DNA of 64,000 nucleotides from Methylobacterium sp. 77 (GCF_000372825.1 NZ_KB910516.1:2833825-2897824), one strand, 5' to 3'; positions 8,602 to 19,329 are shown, counted from the stretch's first letter. Notes: generated by a model from the sequence alone, not told the origin. Program-made: numbers and translations.

Positions 8602-9540
8602 TCAGGCGGCCTCACGGGCGCGACGGTTCTCGTAGGCCTTGAGATGCGTGTAGACCCGGTCGAGCATCGGGTGCGCGCCGTCCCGGCTGCGGGCGATGAG
8701 ATCGCCGATGATGTGATCGGCCTCGATCCGTGCCTTGTTCTCGATGTCGCGCAGCATCGAGGCGGTGAAGGCGGACCCCTCGGCCGTCAGGGTGGTGCTC
8801 GTGTTCTGCATCACCTTGTCCCGCGGCGCGTTACCGGCATCTTCCGCGATCCTGCGGCACTCCTCCATCAGGGCCTGGATGAAGGCGAGACCGCCCGGTG
8901 CGGCGACGATATCCCCGATGGTGGCACGCATCAGGCAGGTCGAGCCGGCCAGCGTCGCCAGGAACGACCATTTTTCCCACATCTCCAGCACCATCGTCTC
9001 GCTGAGGCGCGGCTGGAATTTGACGCCCTGCATGAGCGCCTCGATCCGCTCGACGCGCTCCGACCGGCCACCGCTCCGCTCGCCATAGGTGAAGGTGTGG
9101 AGCGGACTCATTTGATGGATCTCGCCATTGGCCGCCACCGTCGCCGCGATGGCGCAGGATCCACCGAGGACACGCTCCGGCCCGAAAGCGGCATCGAGCG
9201 CATCGAGATGGCGCATGCCGTTCAGCACGGGCAGCACCATCGTCGTCGGGCCGAGCGCCGGCGCCACGTCCGCGATGGCGGCATCGAGATCGTAGGCCTT
9301 GCAGCTCAACAGGACGAGGTCGAAGCCGTCGCCCTCATTCGCGGCGAGGTCGGAAGCCGTGACCGTCGCGGGTTCGGCGAGGTGAACGTCGCCCACCGGG
9401 CTTCTGACGCTGAGGCCTGACGCGGCCAGTTTCTCGGCCCTGGCCGGACGGACGAGGAAGGTCACGTCCCGTCCCACCTCCGCGAGGCGCGCTCCGAAAT
9501 AACCGCCTGTGGCACCGGCGCCGACGACGAGTACGCGCAT
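8602..9540 (-). CDS. panE: 2-dehydropantoate 2-reductase family protein (ApbA/PanE)
   Basis: NADPH-dependent ketopantoate reductase family, which in pantothenate synthesis reduces 2-dehydropantoate to pantoate. The 312-aa protein starts with the dinucleotide-binding motif VVGAGATGGYFGARL, has NGMRHLD in the middle and the conserved active Lys region EMWEKWSFLATLAG, then a helical C-terminal domain. Length is typical. The paralogue-rich family also contains members with other 2-oxoacid substrates, so the symbol is a family-level assignment. It is separated by 135 bp from the upstream MAPEG gene, a gap that contains the 22-bp repeats. Confidence 0.82.
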   Translation of the reverse strand: MRVLVVGAGATGGYFGARLAEVGRDVTFLVRPARAEKLAASGLSVRSPVGDVHLAEPATVTASDLAANEGDGFDLVLLSCKAYDLDAAIADVAPALGPTTMVLPVLNGMRHLDALDAAFGPERVLGGSCAIAATVAANGEIHQMSPLHTFTYGERSGGRSERVERIEALMQGVKFQPRLSETMVLEMWEKWSFLATLAGSTCLMRATIGDIVAAPGGLAFIQALMEECRRIAEDAGNAPRDKVMQNTSTTLTAEGSAFTASMLRDIENKARIEADHIIGDLIARSRDGAHPMLDRVYTHLKAYENRRAREAA

Positions 9541-9603
9541 GGGACGATCCTCAACCTCAATGAGCCTTCCTCTTTATCGGATGAGGGCGGCGACTTTCCA
9601 GGC

Positions 9604-9691
9604 GTGAGTTCGAATTCCGCCGGACGTGACTTCAAACTCGGCCAAAAGTGACTTCGAACGCGGCCAAACGTGAGCTCAAATTCCAATGGGG
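9604..9691. repeat. Four tandem imperfect 22-bp repeats
   Basis: Four consecutive units of exactly 22 bp start at 9604, 9626, 9648 and 9670. Each begins GTGA and continues with a form of CTTCRAACTCGGCC; units two and three also share GGCCAAA. The last unit overlaps the final codons and stop of the MAPEG gene at 9676. The spacing and motif resemble the multiple 20-22 bp terminal repeats of IS21-family elements, so this may be an IS end left after loss of the element. That link is an inference; no transposase gene is near. Confidence 0.75.
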
Positions 9692-10107
9692 GCGACGACG
9701 ATCCGCACTGCGAAGATGATCCACATCGCCAGGAGCACCAGAGCACCGGCCGCATAGGCCTGGAAACGATAGGGAACGTGGTTCGAGGTGACATAGACGC
9801 CCGCATGGACGGCGCGCGTCGCGACGAAGATCCAGGACAGGACGACGAAGAGGAGGTCGGCCTTCTTCGTGTAGAGCGCCAGCGGCACCAGGGCGAAGAA
9901 CAGCATCGGCAGTTCGAATTGGTTCGAGAACGCATTCGCCGCCTGCTGGGCGCGGGGCGGCCAATTGCGCTGGCCCATCGAAACGTCGCCGGCCTTCACG
10001 GAGCCCGCTCTGACCTCGCTGAGGCGCACGCGCCCGAGCCAGAGCATCAGCACGAAGATCAGCAGCACCTGCGCGAAGACGGGAGCGAGGATGGCCTGGA
10101 CGGTCAT
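9676..10107 (-). CDS. MAPEG family membrane protein (first copy)
   Basis: A 143-aa integral membrane protein with four predicted hydrophobic segments and the MAPEG signature region AFSNQFELPMLFFALV, in which the helix-2 Asn-x-x-Glu block of the family is visible. Eukaryotic relatives are glutathione-dependent or eicosanoid enzymes; the function of bacterial relatives is mostly unknown. It lies 25 bp downstream of a second MAPEG gene and that one 10 bp downstream of guaB, so all three probably share a transcript. The 3' end, including its stop, lies within the last of four 22-bp repeats, so the C-terminus may have been altered by an insertion event. Confidence 0.82.
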   Translation of the reverse strand: MTVQAILAPVFAQVLLIFVLMLWLGRVRLSEVRAGSVKAGDVSMGQRNWPPRAQQAANAFSNQFELPMLFFALVPLALYTKKADLLFVVLSWIFVATRAVHAGVYVTSNHVPYRFQAYAAGALVLLAMWIIFAVRIVVAPIGI

Positions 10108-10132
10108 GGCATTTCCTGATGCTGCCGCTTCG

Positions 10133-10552
10133 CTAACTCAGTGCGACGAGGCCGAGATGCGCGACGAGGATGGCGCAGCCGAGAAAGTTGACGACGAAGA
10201 CCCGGCCCCGGAGACGCACGTCGTCGGTGAGCGTCTGGATTCCGGTATGGATCACCCGGCCCGCGAAGAAGAGCCAGGCAGCGGACACGTCGATCCAGGT
10301 CACCCGGTCGAAGGCGATCAACAAGGCGACGCAGGCGAAGACGATGACGGGGAGTTCGAACTGGTTGGAGAGGTTGCGGGTGATGCGGGCGATCGGCGCC
10401 GGCTCGTCGCGGCCGAACTCGAAACAACCGAACTGCACCTCGCCGCGACGCACCGCCAAGAGCCGCGCCACGGAGAGCCAGACATAGAGGCCAAAGGTGA
10501 GACCGATCTGCGCCAGCACCGGCCAGAGCAGGAGGTGACGCGGATCGGTCAT
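10133..10552 (-). CDS. MAPEG family membrane protein (second copy)
   Basis: A 139-aa membrane protein with the same layout as its neighbour: four hydrophobic helices and the signature NLSNQFELPVIVFACVAL in the second. The two proteins share this block (SNQFELP) but differ elsewhere, so they are old paralogues, not a recent duplication. It starts 10 bp after the guaB stop, which argues for cotranscription with guaB. Bacterial MAPEG proteins have no settled function, and the link to guanine nucleotide synthesis may only be gene order. Confidence 0.84.
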   Translation of the reverse strand: MTDPRHLLLWPVLAQIGLTFGLYVWLSVARLLAVRRGEVQFGCFEFGRDEPAPIARITRNLSNQFELPVIVFACVALLIAFDRVTWIDVSAAWLFFAGRVIHTGIQTLTDDVRLRGRVFVVNFLGCAILVAHLGLVALS

Positions 10553-10562
10553 CGGGTCGCCC

Positions 10563-12164
<1,602 letters not shown>

Positions 12165-12187
12165 TCACGGCATCGCAACAGGAAAAC

Positions 12188-13072
12188 TCAGTTGATGGCG
12201 TCGCGGGGGCCCTTGTCGGTCCAATCCGGCGGCAGGCCGATGTAATCGCCGATCATTCCGTCGATGCCCGGCGCCCGTCCGAACTGCTCGCAATCCGGGT
12301 CGAGCGGCGCCTCGCCGAGGGTGGTGACGCGGATGCGGTTCCAATTGGGAATCGCCAGCGGTTCCTTGAACGGGTCGCGCCCGGTCACGAGAAGCGTGCC
12401 GAAATCCTGGCCGAATTCGCCCGCTAGATCGTAGGCATCGCCGGCCGACGAGAAGCGGGCCTGGTTGGTGAAGGCGTTGGCACCGCCCGCCCAGACCATC
12501 GCCGCCCGCTGCTGGTGGCGGCCGTCGAGAGCTTCGGCCTCGACGGTGATGCTGCCGAGACCGATGGGGATGCGCGGGATCGGCACGCGGCCCACCGCCG
12601 TGGCGAAGCCGACGCCGAGCTGGGACGCCACGGTGATTCCGGCCGAAGTGGCGATCGTCGCACCTGCAGCCGGCACGTTGGTGAGGTCGACGCGGGTGAC
12701 CGCGGAGCGAACCGTCAGGTCCGCCTTCTTGGTGGAGACCACGTCGTATCGCAGCGACAACTCATAGCAGAGCGCGCGGTCGGCGGCATTCGCGATCAGA
12801 CGGCGTTCGATGTCGTTGAGACCGGGCCCGGAAATCGATTCCGGAAACCGGGTCGGAACGATGCGGACGGTCCGGGTCGCGGCGAGCGCCGCCGGATCGG
12901 CATAGAGCTTCGCCTTGGTCGCCACTTCGTCACTGACGGCGAGGCGATCGTAGCGGGTGAGGGATCCGGTTTCGTTGAGGAGGACGGTGCCGCATCCGGC
13001 GACCGTCAGGAGGAGGCCCAGAGCTCCTCCGAGCAGGGGCGAGCGTCGACAGGTTTCGAACCGCGAGGGCAT
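12188..13072 (-). CDS. Probable lipoprotein, DUF3313-like
   Basis: The 294-aa product has an N-terminal hydrophobic stretch ending in the lipobox TVAGC (Cys27), so it is probably lipid-anchored in the outer membrane or facing the periplasm. The mature part begins with a tyrosine-containing segment (GSLTRYDRLAVSDEVATKAK), then regular beta-rich stretches and a Gly/Ala/Ile hydrophobic region near 155-185. This fits DUF3313-type lipoproteins, whose function is unknown. It is upstream of guaB on the same strand with 131 bp between, so it is probably an independent unit. The family call is from memory of the domain pattern. Confidence 0.62.
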   Translation of the reverse strand: MPSRFETCRRSPLLGGALGLLLTVAGCGTVLLNETGSLTRYDRLAVSDEVATKAKLYADPAALAATRTVRIVPTRFPESISGPGLNDIERRLIANAADRALCYELSLRYDVVSTKKADLTVRSAVTRVDLTNVPAAGATIATSAGITVASQLGVGFATAVGRVPIPRIPIGLGSITVEAEALDGRHQQRAAMVWAGGANAFTNQARFSSAGDAYDLAGEFGQDFGTLLVTGRDPFKEPLAIPNWNRIRVTTLGEAPLDPDCEQFGRAPGIDGMIGDYIGLPPDWTDKGPRDAIN

Positions 13073-13374
13073 TCGATGACTTTCATGCGGAATGGCGTCG
13101 GCGAGGTCCCGTTCGGCTGGTGCGAGGCGGGACAGCCGGATGTATTGCTGAGCTTAAGGGCGTATCCGCCCCCCCGAAAGGCGGCCCTGCCGGCTCAGGG
13201 GCTCGTAGCCGCCACCTGTGGCCCACGTGTCACGGTTGCAGACCACGTGCGACTTCACACCCTTCATCCACAGCGACGGTAAAATTCGCAGGCTGTTGCG
13301 TAAGGATCGGGTTTGAGCGCAATCCGAAAGCTTTCCGGAACCGGCGCCTCGACTGCGCTGCTGACCCGAGCCTC
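13073..13374. other. Intergenic region between the lipoprotein gene and the MFS exporter
   Basis: About 300 bases between divergent genes. It must carry promoters for both, but I see no convincing -35/-10 pair, riboswitch or RNA gene. A short imperfect hairpin lies near 13160-13190 (CCGCC runs facing GGCGG). Readings through it have no lipobox, domain or good start, and I do not call a gene. Confidence 0.5.
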
Positions 13375-14775
13375 ATGCGCGCATCACAGATTGTCCCCCT
13401 CGTCGTCGCCACTGCCCTGTTCATGGAGAACACCGATTCCACGGTGATCGCCACCGCCTTGCCGGCCATCGCGAGGAGCCTCAACGAGGATCCGATCGCG
13501 CTGAAACTCGCGCTCACCGCCTACCTCGTGAGCCTGGCGATCTTCATTCCGATCAGCGGCTGGATGGCCGACCGCTACGGCGCGCGAACGATCTTTCGCA
13601 CGGCCCTCGTCGTGTTCATGGCGGGATCGCTGGCCTGCGCCGCGTCCGACTCGCTCAGCGCCTTCGTCGCCGCCCGCGCGTTTCAGGGTATCGGCGGCGC
13701 GATGATGGTGCCGGTGGGCCGCCTCGTCATCCTACGGGCGGTGCCGAAGAGCGAGCTCGTCAGCGCCCTCGCCTACCTGACGATCCCCGCCCTGATCGGT
13801 CCGATCATGGGACCACCGCTCGGCGGATTGATCACCACTTATCTCGACTGGCGCTGGATCTTCTTCATCAACATCCCGATCGGGCTTGTGGGGATCGTGC
13901 TCTCGACGATCTACTTCGAGAACGTTCGCGAGCTCTCGCGGCCACCGCTCGACGTCATCGGCTTCCTGCTGTCCGGGGCCGGCCTCGCCACGCTGATGCT
14001 CGGTCTCGCCTCGCTGGGACGCCACCTCCTGCCGGACTACGTCTCGTGGGGCTGCCTCGGCGGTGGTGCGATCCTGCTTGCGCTGTACTTCGTGCATTCG
14101 CGCCGGGTGGCGCATCCGGTGATCCGGCTCGATCTGCTGAAATACCCGACCTTTCGCGCCGCGGTGACCGGCGGCAGCCTGTTCCGCATCGGCACCGGGG
14201 CGATTCCCTTCCTGCTGCCGCTGTTGCTGCAGATCGGCTTCGGCCTCGATCCGCTGCAATCGGGGCTTCTCACCTTCGCGGCGGCGGCGGGGGCTCTGCT
14301 GATCAAGATCATCGGACCGCGCATCCTGCGCGCCTACGGTTTCCGCCGGGTGATGCTGTTCAACGCCGTGATCGCCTCGGGATTCCTCGCCGTGAACGGG
14401 CTGTTCACGGCGCAGACGCCGCATTGGCTGATCGTCGGGATCCTGCTCGTCGGAGGTTGCGTCCGCTCGCTCCAGTTCACCTGCGTCAACGCCATCGCCT
14501 ATGCCGAACTGGAGACGCGGGAGATGAGTTCGGCCACCAGCCTCGCGAGCGTCGCCCAGCAATTGTCGCTCAGCCTCGGCGTCTCCATCGGCGCCCTGGC
14601 TCTCGAGACAGCCGCCGCCCGGCATGGCCGCACGGCGATCGAGGCGGGCGATTTCTGGCCGGCCTTCCTCACCGTGGCGCTGATCTCTTTCGCTTCGCTC
14701 TTCGCCTTCCTCCGGCTGAAGCCCGATGCCGGCGCGGAGGTCTCGGGTCAGCGGCTGGCGTCGAAGGGCGTGTAG
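13375..14775 (+). CDS. MFS transporter, DHA2 (14-helix) drug/proton antiporter type
   Basis: The start at 13375 gives a 466-aa membrane protein beginning MRASQIVPLVVATALFMENT; upstream in-frame residues are hydrophilic and not family-like, so they are left out. The first helix carries NTDSTVIATALPAIA, the DHA2 equivalent of the LDxTIVNVALP motif, and the loop after helix 2 has GWMADRYGARTIF (MFS motif A). The helix-5 motif C region is GPIMGPPLGGLI. These support proton-coupled export of small toxic compounds at the inner membrane. No membrane-fusion partner (EmrA-like) is adjacent, so any tripartite assembly would need distant genes. Confidence 0.85.
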   Translation: MRASQIVPLVVATALFMENTDSTVIATALPAIARSLNEDPIALKLALTAYLVSLAIFIPISGWMADRYGARTIFRTALVVFMAGSLACAASDSLSAFVAARAFQGIGGAMMVPVGRLVILRAVPKSELVSALAYLTIPALIGPIMGPPLGGLITTYLDWRWIFFINIPIGLVGIVLSTIYFENVRELSRPPLDVIGFLLSGAGLATLMLGLASLGRHLLPDYVSWGCLGGGAILLALYFVHSRRVAHPVIRLDLLKYPTFRAAVTGGSLFRIGTGAIPFLLPLLLQIGFGLDPLQSGLLTFAAAAGALLIKIIGPRILRAYGFRRVMLFNAVIASGFLAVNGLFTAQTPHWLIVGILLVGGCVRSLQFTCVNAIAYAELETREMSSATSLASVAQQLSLSLGVSIGALALETAAARHGRTAIEAGDFWPAFLTVALISFASLFAFLRLKPDAGAEVSGQRLASKGV

Positions 14776-14785
14776 GCTCCCGCTC

Positions 14786-15334
14786 TCAGGCGGCCGCGCG
14801 GGTCGACGGGCGGGCGGGGCTGCGCTTCGGCCCCTTCGTCGATTTCGCGTTGGCATTGGCGGATTGCGGCTTGGCGGGAGCGCGCAGCGGCGCCTCGCGG
14901 GTCGATTGGCGCCACCCCTGCCAGCTCCAGGCGCCCGGCCCAGTCAGGGCATAGATCAGGAAGCCGCCGGCAAGGCCGAGATCGGCCAGGAACAGGGTGC
15001 GCTCCGTCACTGCTGCCGCTCCGGCATAGGCCCAGAACCCGTGCAGCAGGACCGCCATCGTCACGGCAAAGGCCGCCATCGCGAACCCGGTGAGGCGGGG
15101 CAGCACACCGAGGATCAGCGCCAGGGGGCCGAAGACCTGGACGACGACGGCCGCGGTGGCGATGGCATTGGGATACGGCATCCCGGTTCCCGCCAGGGAC
15201 AGGGCGAAGCCCGACACGTTGAGCGCACGAGCGATGCCCGTCGGCAGCAAGGCCGCCGCCAGCAAGAGGCGCGATGCGAGGAGTATCCCGTCCTGGCTAC
15301 GACCGAACACGCGCGAACTCCGTCCCTGATCCAT
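14786..15334 (-). CDS. DoxX family membrane protein
   Basis: A 182-aa protein with four hydrophobic segments and the DoxX pattern: RLLLAAALLPTGIARAL in helix 1 and VVVQVFGPLALILGVLPRLTG in helix 2. DoxX-like proteins are small membrane proteins linked in other bacteria to quinone-dependent oxidation or redox stress, but most are uncharacterised. The C-terminal 40 residues are rich in Ala, Lys, Arg, Ser and Pro, an unusual basic tail probably on the cytosolic face. It is convergent with the MFS gene, 10 bp apart, and tail-to-head with a second MFS gene. Confidence 0.8.
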   Translation of the reverse strand: MDQGRSSRVFGRSQDGILLASRLLLAAALLPTGIARALNVSGFALSLAGTGMPYPNAIATAAVVVQVFGPLALILGVLPRLTGFAMAAFAVTMAVLLHGFWAYAGAAAVTERTLFLADLGLAGGFLIYALTGPGAWSWQGWRQSTREAPLRAPAKPQSANANAKSTKGPKRSPARPSTRAAA

Positions 15335-15537
15335 CGAGAAAGAGAGGTTGGTCAGGGTCGGCTGAAGACGGCGTTAAGGTTGGGCGGGCGTGCACACCCG
15401 CCTGCGGATCGTCGTCCCGCTCTCCCGAGCGAGCGCTCTTGGAACCGAACGAACGCGCCCGCGACGTTCTCGATCATCCCGGCCGATGCCCAGGCATTCA
15501 CGTCCCTGCAGAGGAAGCCGGCGACCGGGGCAGCGTA

Positions 15538-16842
15538 TCACCCCGACACCCCGCCCCTGAACAGGCGCCCGCGCTCGGTCCAGGCGACGACGAGCAGCGC
15601 CGAGCCGCCGAGGCCGGCATAGCCGAGGCCGATGGGCAGGACCGTACCGTCGAAGGCGTGTCCGATGACGAAGCCGCAGAAGGCGCCGAGGATCGTCGTG
15701 TAGAAGCCGAGGAAGGACGAGGCCGTGCCGGCGATCTCGCCCAGGGGCTGCAACGCCAGGGCGTTGAAGTTCGGCATGGCGAAGCTGATCATGAACTGGT
15801 TGCAGGCCAACACCGTCAGGAACAGCCACAGCGGCGGATGCCCGCCATAGGCGAGGCCGATTCCGATCTGGACGAGTGCCACCGCCACGAACAGGGTCAG
15901 GCCCACATGCGACAGCGGCCGCATTCCGAGCCGCCGCACCAAGCGGGCATTGACGAGGGTCGCCGCGCCCATGGCGGCGGCAACCAGCCCGAAGGCAAGC
16001 GGAAACAGGGCTCCGAGCTTGTAGAGCCCGGTGTCGAACACCTGCTGGGCCGAGCCGACATAGCCCATGATGCAGCCGGTCAGCAGCCCCAGCGCGGTGG
16101 CGTAGCCCACGGCCACGCGGGTGCGGAAGGTCAGGGCGACGGCCTGGCCGATCGACCGCAGCGAGAGCGGGCGCCGAAACTCGGAATGCAGTGTCTCCGG
16201 CATGCGCCAGGAAAACCACAGGGAGAGAATGCCGGCCAGCACCAGCATCGACACGAAGACGTAGTGCCAGGATCCGAGGAGCAGCATCGCTCCGCCGATG
16301 GCGGGGGCGATCATCGGCACGATGAGAAACACCATCATGATCAACGACATGACGCTGGCCATCTCGCGTCCCGAATAGCGGTCGCGGACGATGGCGGTGG
16401 AGAGGACGCGTCCGCCCGCGGCACCGATCCCCTGGATGATGCGGGCGGCGAGCAGCCATGCGAACGAAGGCGCCACCATGGCGAGCACCGTGCCGGCGGC
16501 GTAGATCGCGAGACTGACGAGGAGCACGCGACGGCGCCCGAGCGCGTCCGAGACCGGCCCGTAGACGATCTGCGCCACGCCGAAACCGATCATGTAGACA
16601 TAGACGAGAAGCTGCAGCGCATTGGGATCGGCGACGGCGAACCGCGCTTGGATGGCGGGGAAGGCCGGCAGCAGATTGTCGATGGAGATGGCGGTCACCG
16701 CCATCATCAGCGCGACGATGCCGACGAACTCGCCGAATCCCGGCCCGTTCCATGCCGGTCTGAGGTCGGGACCCACGGGACAATCGGGCCGTTCCGATAC
16801 CGGTTCTCCGCTCGGCGGAACGGGCCTCAATGGTGCAGTCAC
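15538..16842 (-). CDS. MFS transporter, DHA1/Bcr-CflA drug-resistance type
   Basis: The 434-aa protein has 12 predicted transmembrane helices with motif A GPVSDALGRRRVLLVSL after helix 2 and the Bcr/CflA style helix-4/5 block RIIQGIGAAGGRVLSTAIVRD. Such proteins expel bicyclomycin, chloramphenicol or other small molecules by proton antiport. Substrate cannot be read from the sequence. The start at 16842 is the first good ATG; an internal Met is possible because the first 30 residues are non-membrane. A gap of about 200 bp separates it from DoxX downstream. Confidence 0.85.
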   Translation of the reverse strand: MTAPLRPVPPSGEPVSERPDCPVGPDLRPAWNGPGFGEFVGIVALMMAVTAISIDNLLPAFPAIQARFAVADPNALQLLVYVYMIGFGVAQIVYGPVSDALGRRRVLLVSLAIYAAGTVLAMVAPSFAWLLAARIIQGIGAAGGRVLSTAIVRDRYSGREMASVMSLIMMVFLIVPMIAPAIGGAMLLLGSWHYVFVSMLVLAGILSLWFSWRMPETLHSEFRRPLSLRSIGQAVALTFRTRVAVGYATALGLLTGCIMGYVGSAQQVFDTGLYKLGALFPLAFGLVAAAMGAATLVNARLVRRLGMRPLSHVGLTLFVAVALVQIGIGLAYGGHPPLWLFLTVLACNQFMISFAMPNFNALALQPLGEIAGTASSFLGFYTTILGAFCGFVIGHAFDGTVLPIGLGYAGLGGSALLVVAWTERGRLFRGGVSG

Positions 16843-16947
16843 TCGCCTTCAGCCTCGCGCCGATCGCCTGCCTCTGCGGGCAGCGATGTCCTGATGGGAA
16901 ATCTTGCCGACCCACGCATCGATGCACGCGCGACCGACCGGTTTCGC

Positions 16948-16990
16948 GCGACCGGCGACGATCGTCTCTCGCCTGATCGTCGCCGGTCGC
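16948..16990. terminator. Perfect 16-bp inverted repeat after the periplasmic protein gene
   Basis: GCGACCGGCGACGATC at 16948-16963 pairs perfectly with 16975-16990 around an 11-base loop. It sits 14 bases beyond the stop of the minus-strand gene at 17005, so it probably ends or stabilises that transcript. The T run is weak (CTTTTGG on the plus side only), so termination in the minus direction may need Rho or pairing alone. Confidence 0.6.
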
Positions 16991-17004
16991 CTTTTGGACC
17001 GAGG

Positions 17005-17592
17005 CTACTGACCGCCGCCGGCCAACTGCCCGAGCTTGTCGATGTTCTTGGTGACGAGGGCGATGTTGCCGTCCGACGGCTTGGTCGGCTCACCGGCGGC
17101 GATTGCCTCGTTGAGCTCCTTCAAAGCGGCGGCCTTGTCCTTGGCCGGCATCTTCGTGTCGGCCTCGATGGCGGCGACCTGCTTCTTCATCAGCGGCACG
17201 ACGCCGACATAGGTCTTGGTCTCGGAATCGACCCCTTCCAGCACCGACTCGACGCTGTCGGCCACGTCCTGCAACTCGTCAACGCCGGCAAAGCCGCTTT
17301 TCTTCGCGATCGCCTCGGCCTTGGCCTGGATCTTCGGATCGGGCTTCGCCGTGTTCCCGCCATTGAGCTTGGACAATTCGGGCTGAGCGGCGACGAGGCC
17401 ATCGATCTGCGCCTGGGTGAGCGCGATCTCCTTCTGCTCCTCGGCCTGGGGCGCAGGGGCCGGAGCGGCGGGAGCAGCCTTGGCGGGCGCCGGGGCCTTC
17501 TGCGGCGCTTGGGCGAAGCTGACCCCGGAAGCCAGGGCGGAGGCTCCGAGGGCGAGGGAAGCGGCCAGCATGGCGCGAGTGGTGCGGCTCAT
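17005..17592 (-). CDS. Periplasmic hypothetical protein with Ala/Pro-rich linker
   Basis: The 195-aa product has a Sec signal peptide (about 1-28, cleavage after VSFAQA) followed by an Ala-Pro-Lys-rich linker to residue 52. A mostly helical, charged domain follows (ALTQAQIDGLVAAQPELSKL and on), ending in a Gly tail. I do not recognise a named family. The composition suggests a soluble periplasmic or envelope-associated protein. It is a single-gene unit with a strong inverted repeat at its 3' end and a repeat hairpin upstream. Confidence 0.65.
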   Translation of the reverse strand: MSRTTRAMLAASLALGASALASGVSFAQAPQKAPAPAKAAPAAPAPAPQAEEQKEIALTQAQIDGLVAAQPELSKLNGGNTAKPDPKIQAKAEAIAKKSGFAGVDELQDVADSVESVLEGVDSETKTYVGVVPLMKKQVAAIEADTKMPAKDKAAALKELNEAIAAGEPTKPSDGNIALVTKNIDKLGQLAGGGQ

Positions 17593-17718
17593 GGATCTTT
17601 CTCTTCCTGTTGCGTCATGGAAAATACCGCCATCGGCGGATCGGGTCCGGCCCCTGGTTGGTTGGCTGGACAGCGGGGACCGCGGGCACGGAGGCGGGCC
17701 ATGTTGCGGAGCTTCGGG

Positions 17719-17760
17719 GCGAAACCGTGATCTCGGGCCCGAAGCGGATCACGGTTTCGC
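17719..17760. repeat. Perfect 14-bp inverted repeat, REP-like
   Basis: GCGAAACCGTGATC at 17719-17732 is repeated in reverse at 17747-17760, with a 14-base loop that itself contains the palindrome CGGGCCCG. There is no T run, and the element lies between divergent genes, so it is more likely a dispersed palindromic repeat than a terminator. The region 17593-17889 around it holds no other feature I can support. Confidence 0.65.
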
Positions 17761-17889
17761 GGGAATGCCGATGATGCGGGCATGAGGTGGCGCCCTTGCC
17801 CAACCACGCCACATTCCTCCGCGACATTGCGTTCAAGACCTTGCCTCCGAGACCTTGCCTCGGACACCCCGGCCGGATCATCGCGCCTC

Positions 17890-19329
17890 ATGCTCACACG
17901 CTTTCTCGCCCGCGCCGCCGCCCTGCTGATTCTGGTCTCTGCAGCCGCCGCGCAGAGCCGGGATCTCGGCGGAGACGCCGACGGCGGGACCGATGCCTTC
18001 ATGCGCAAGGCCTCCGCGCTGCTGGAATCCCATGCCGAAGGCAGCGTCTTCTCGGGGGCGGTGATCGTCGCGCGCGATGGAATCCCCGTCTTCCGTCGCG
18101 CCTATGGGATCGCCGACCGCGAATGGGCGATCCCCAATACGCCTGAGACGCTGTTCCGCATCGGCTCGATCACGAAGCAGTTCACCGCGGCCGCGATTCT
18201 GAAGTTGGCTGAAGCCGGCTCCTTGTCCCTGGACGATCCCGTCATCCGCCGCCTGCCGGAATTGCCGCCCGCATGGGCGCCGATGACGATCCGCATGCTC
18301 CTCAACCACAGTTCGGGCCTGCCCAACGTCACGGCGCTTCCCGGCTATGCGACGAGTCTCGGCCGCGTCGAGCGGACGCCGATGGAGACGGTGGCGCTGC
18401 TCTACCGCGAGGAGCTGCTGTTTCCGCCTGGGACGGGCCACGAATACAGCAATACCGGCTATATCCTTCTGGCGGGTCTCATCGAACGCATCACCGGTCA
18501 GACCTTCGAGCGCTACCTGAGCGACGCGATCCTGGCTCCGGCCGGCCTGGACTCGACCCGTGACGCCGATCCGGGCGCGATCCTTCCGCAACGCGCGAGC
18601 GGCTATCGCCGGGTCTCGGGCGAGTGGCGCAACGCCCTGCCGCTGGCCGCCAGCGCGCCATCGGGAGCGGGCATGCTCGCCTCTACGCTGGACGACCTCG
18701 TCGCCTGGGACAGGGCGCTGTTCTCCGGCCGCATCCTCTCGGCGGCGTCTCGGCGGGCGATGTTCACCGATTACGGCCATGGCTACGGGCTCGGCTGGTA
18801 CATCGGCTTGGCTTACGGCCGCCGGCTCTGGTCGCATGGCGGCTTCATCAGCGGGTTCAGCGCGATCAAGGATTCCTATCCCGATCTCGGACTCACCATC
18901 GTGGTGCTCGGCAATTCCGAGATCGTGCCGGCCCAGGCGCTCTCGCGTGAACTCGCGGCGCTCTATCTCGGCACCCCGGCGCGGACGCAGATCAGCGTCG
19001 ATCAGACTGTCCTCGACCGCTATGTCGGCTTCTACCGGACAGGCCCGCGCTCGATCCTCAGCATCATCAGGGACGGCGATCGTCTGACGGCTCAAGGCGC
19101 CGGACAGGGATCGGGCGAACCCCGCATCACCCTCATTTCCGAGAGCGACAGGGCCTTCGTCGCTCAGGATGGTGCGATCCACGTGGCGTTCGACATCGAG
19201 CCGGACGGACGCCCGACGGGCGTGATGATCCATCGCGACGGCATCGAGCGGGCAGGCCCGAGGATCGACCGTTTCATGGCCCGTCGGATCACGGCGCGCC
19301 GCTTCGCACGACTGCCGACCGGGCAATAA
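17890..19329 (+). CDS. Exported serine hydrolase, class C beta-lactamase family
   Basis: The start at 17890 gives 479 aa with a Sec signal peptide ([22 protein letters not shown]). The catalytic motifs of the beta-lactamase/penicillin-binding fold are in order: SITK (Ser-x-x-Lys) near residue 95, YSNTGY (Tyr-x-Asn) near 182, and HGG near 316. Family members include AmpC-like lactamases, D-aminopeptidases and esterases. A C-terminal domain of about 110 residues after the catalytic part resembles the lipocalin-like tail seen in esterase-type members. Antibiotic resistance should not be assumed. The preceding in-frame codons up to 17782 lack a signal and are excluded. Confidence 0.82.
   Translation: MLTRFLARAAALLILVSAAAAQSRDLGGDADGGTDAFMRKASALLESHAEGSVFSGAVIVARDGIPVFRRAYGIADREWAIPNTPETLFRIGSITKQFTAAAILKLAEAGSLSLDDPVIRRLPELPPAWAPMTIRMLLNHSSGLPNVTALPGYATSLGRVERTPMETVALLYREELLFPPGTGHEYSNTGYILLAGLIERITGQTFERYLSDAILAPAGLDSTRDADPGAILPQRASGYRRVSGEWRNALPLAASAPSGAGMLASTLDDLVAWDRALFSGRILSAASRRAMFTDYGHGYGLGWYIGLAYGRRLWSHGGFISGFSAIKDSYPDLGLTIVVLGNSEIVPAQALSRELAALYLGTPARTQISVDQTVLDRYVGFYRTGPRSILSIIRDGDRLTAQGAGQGSGEPRITLISESDRAFVAQDGAIHVAFDIEPDGRPTGVMIHRDGIERAGPRIDRFMARRITARRFARLPTGQ

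Noticed and set aside
15274..17730. Open reading of 818 codons on the plus strand
   Set aside because: Antisense to an MFS gene and a periplasmic protein gene; no recognisable domain.
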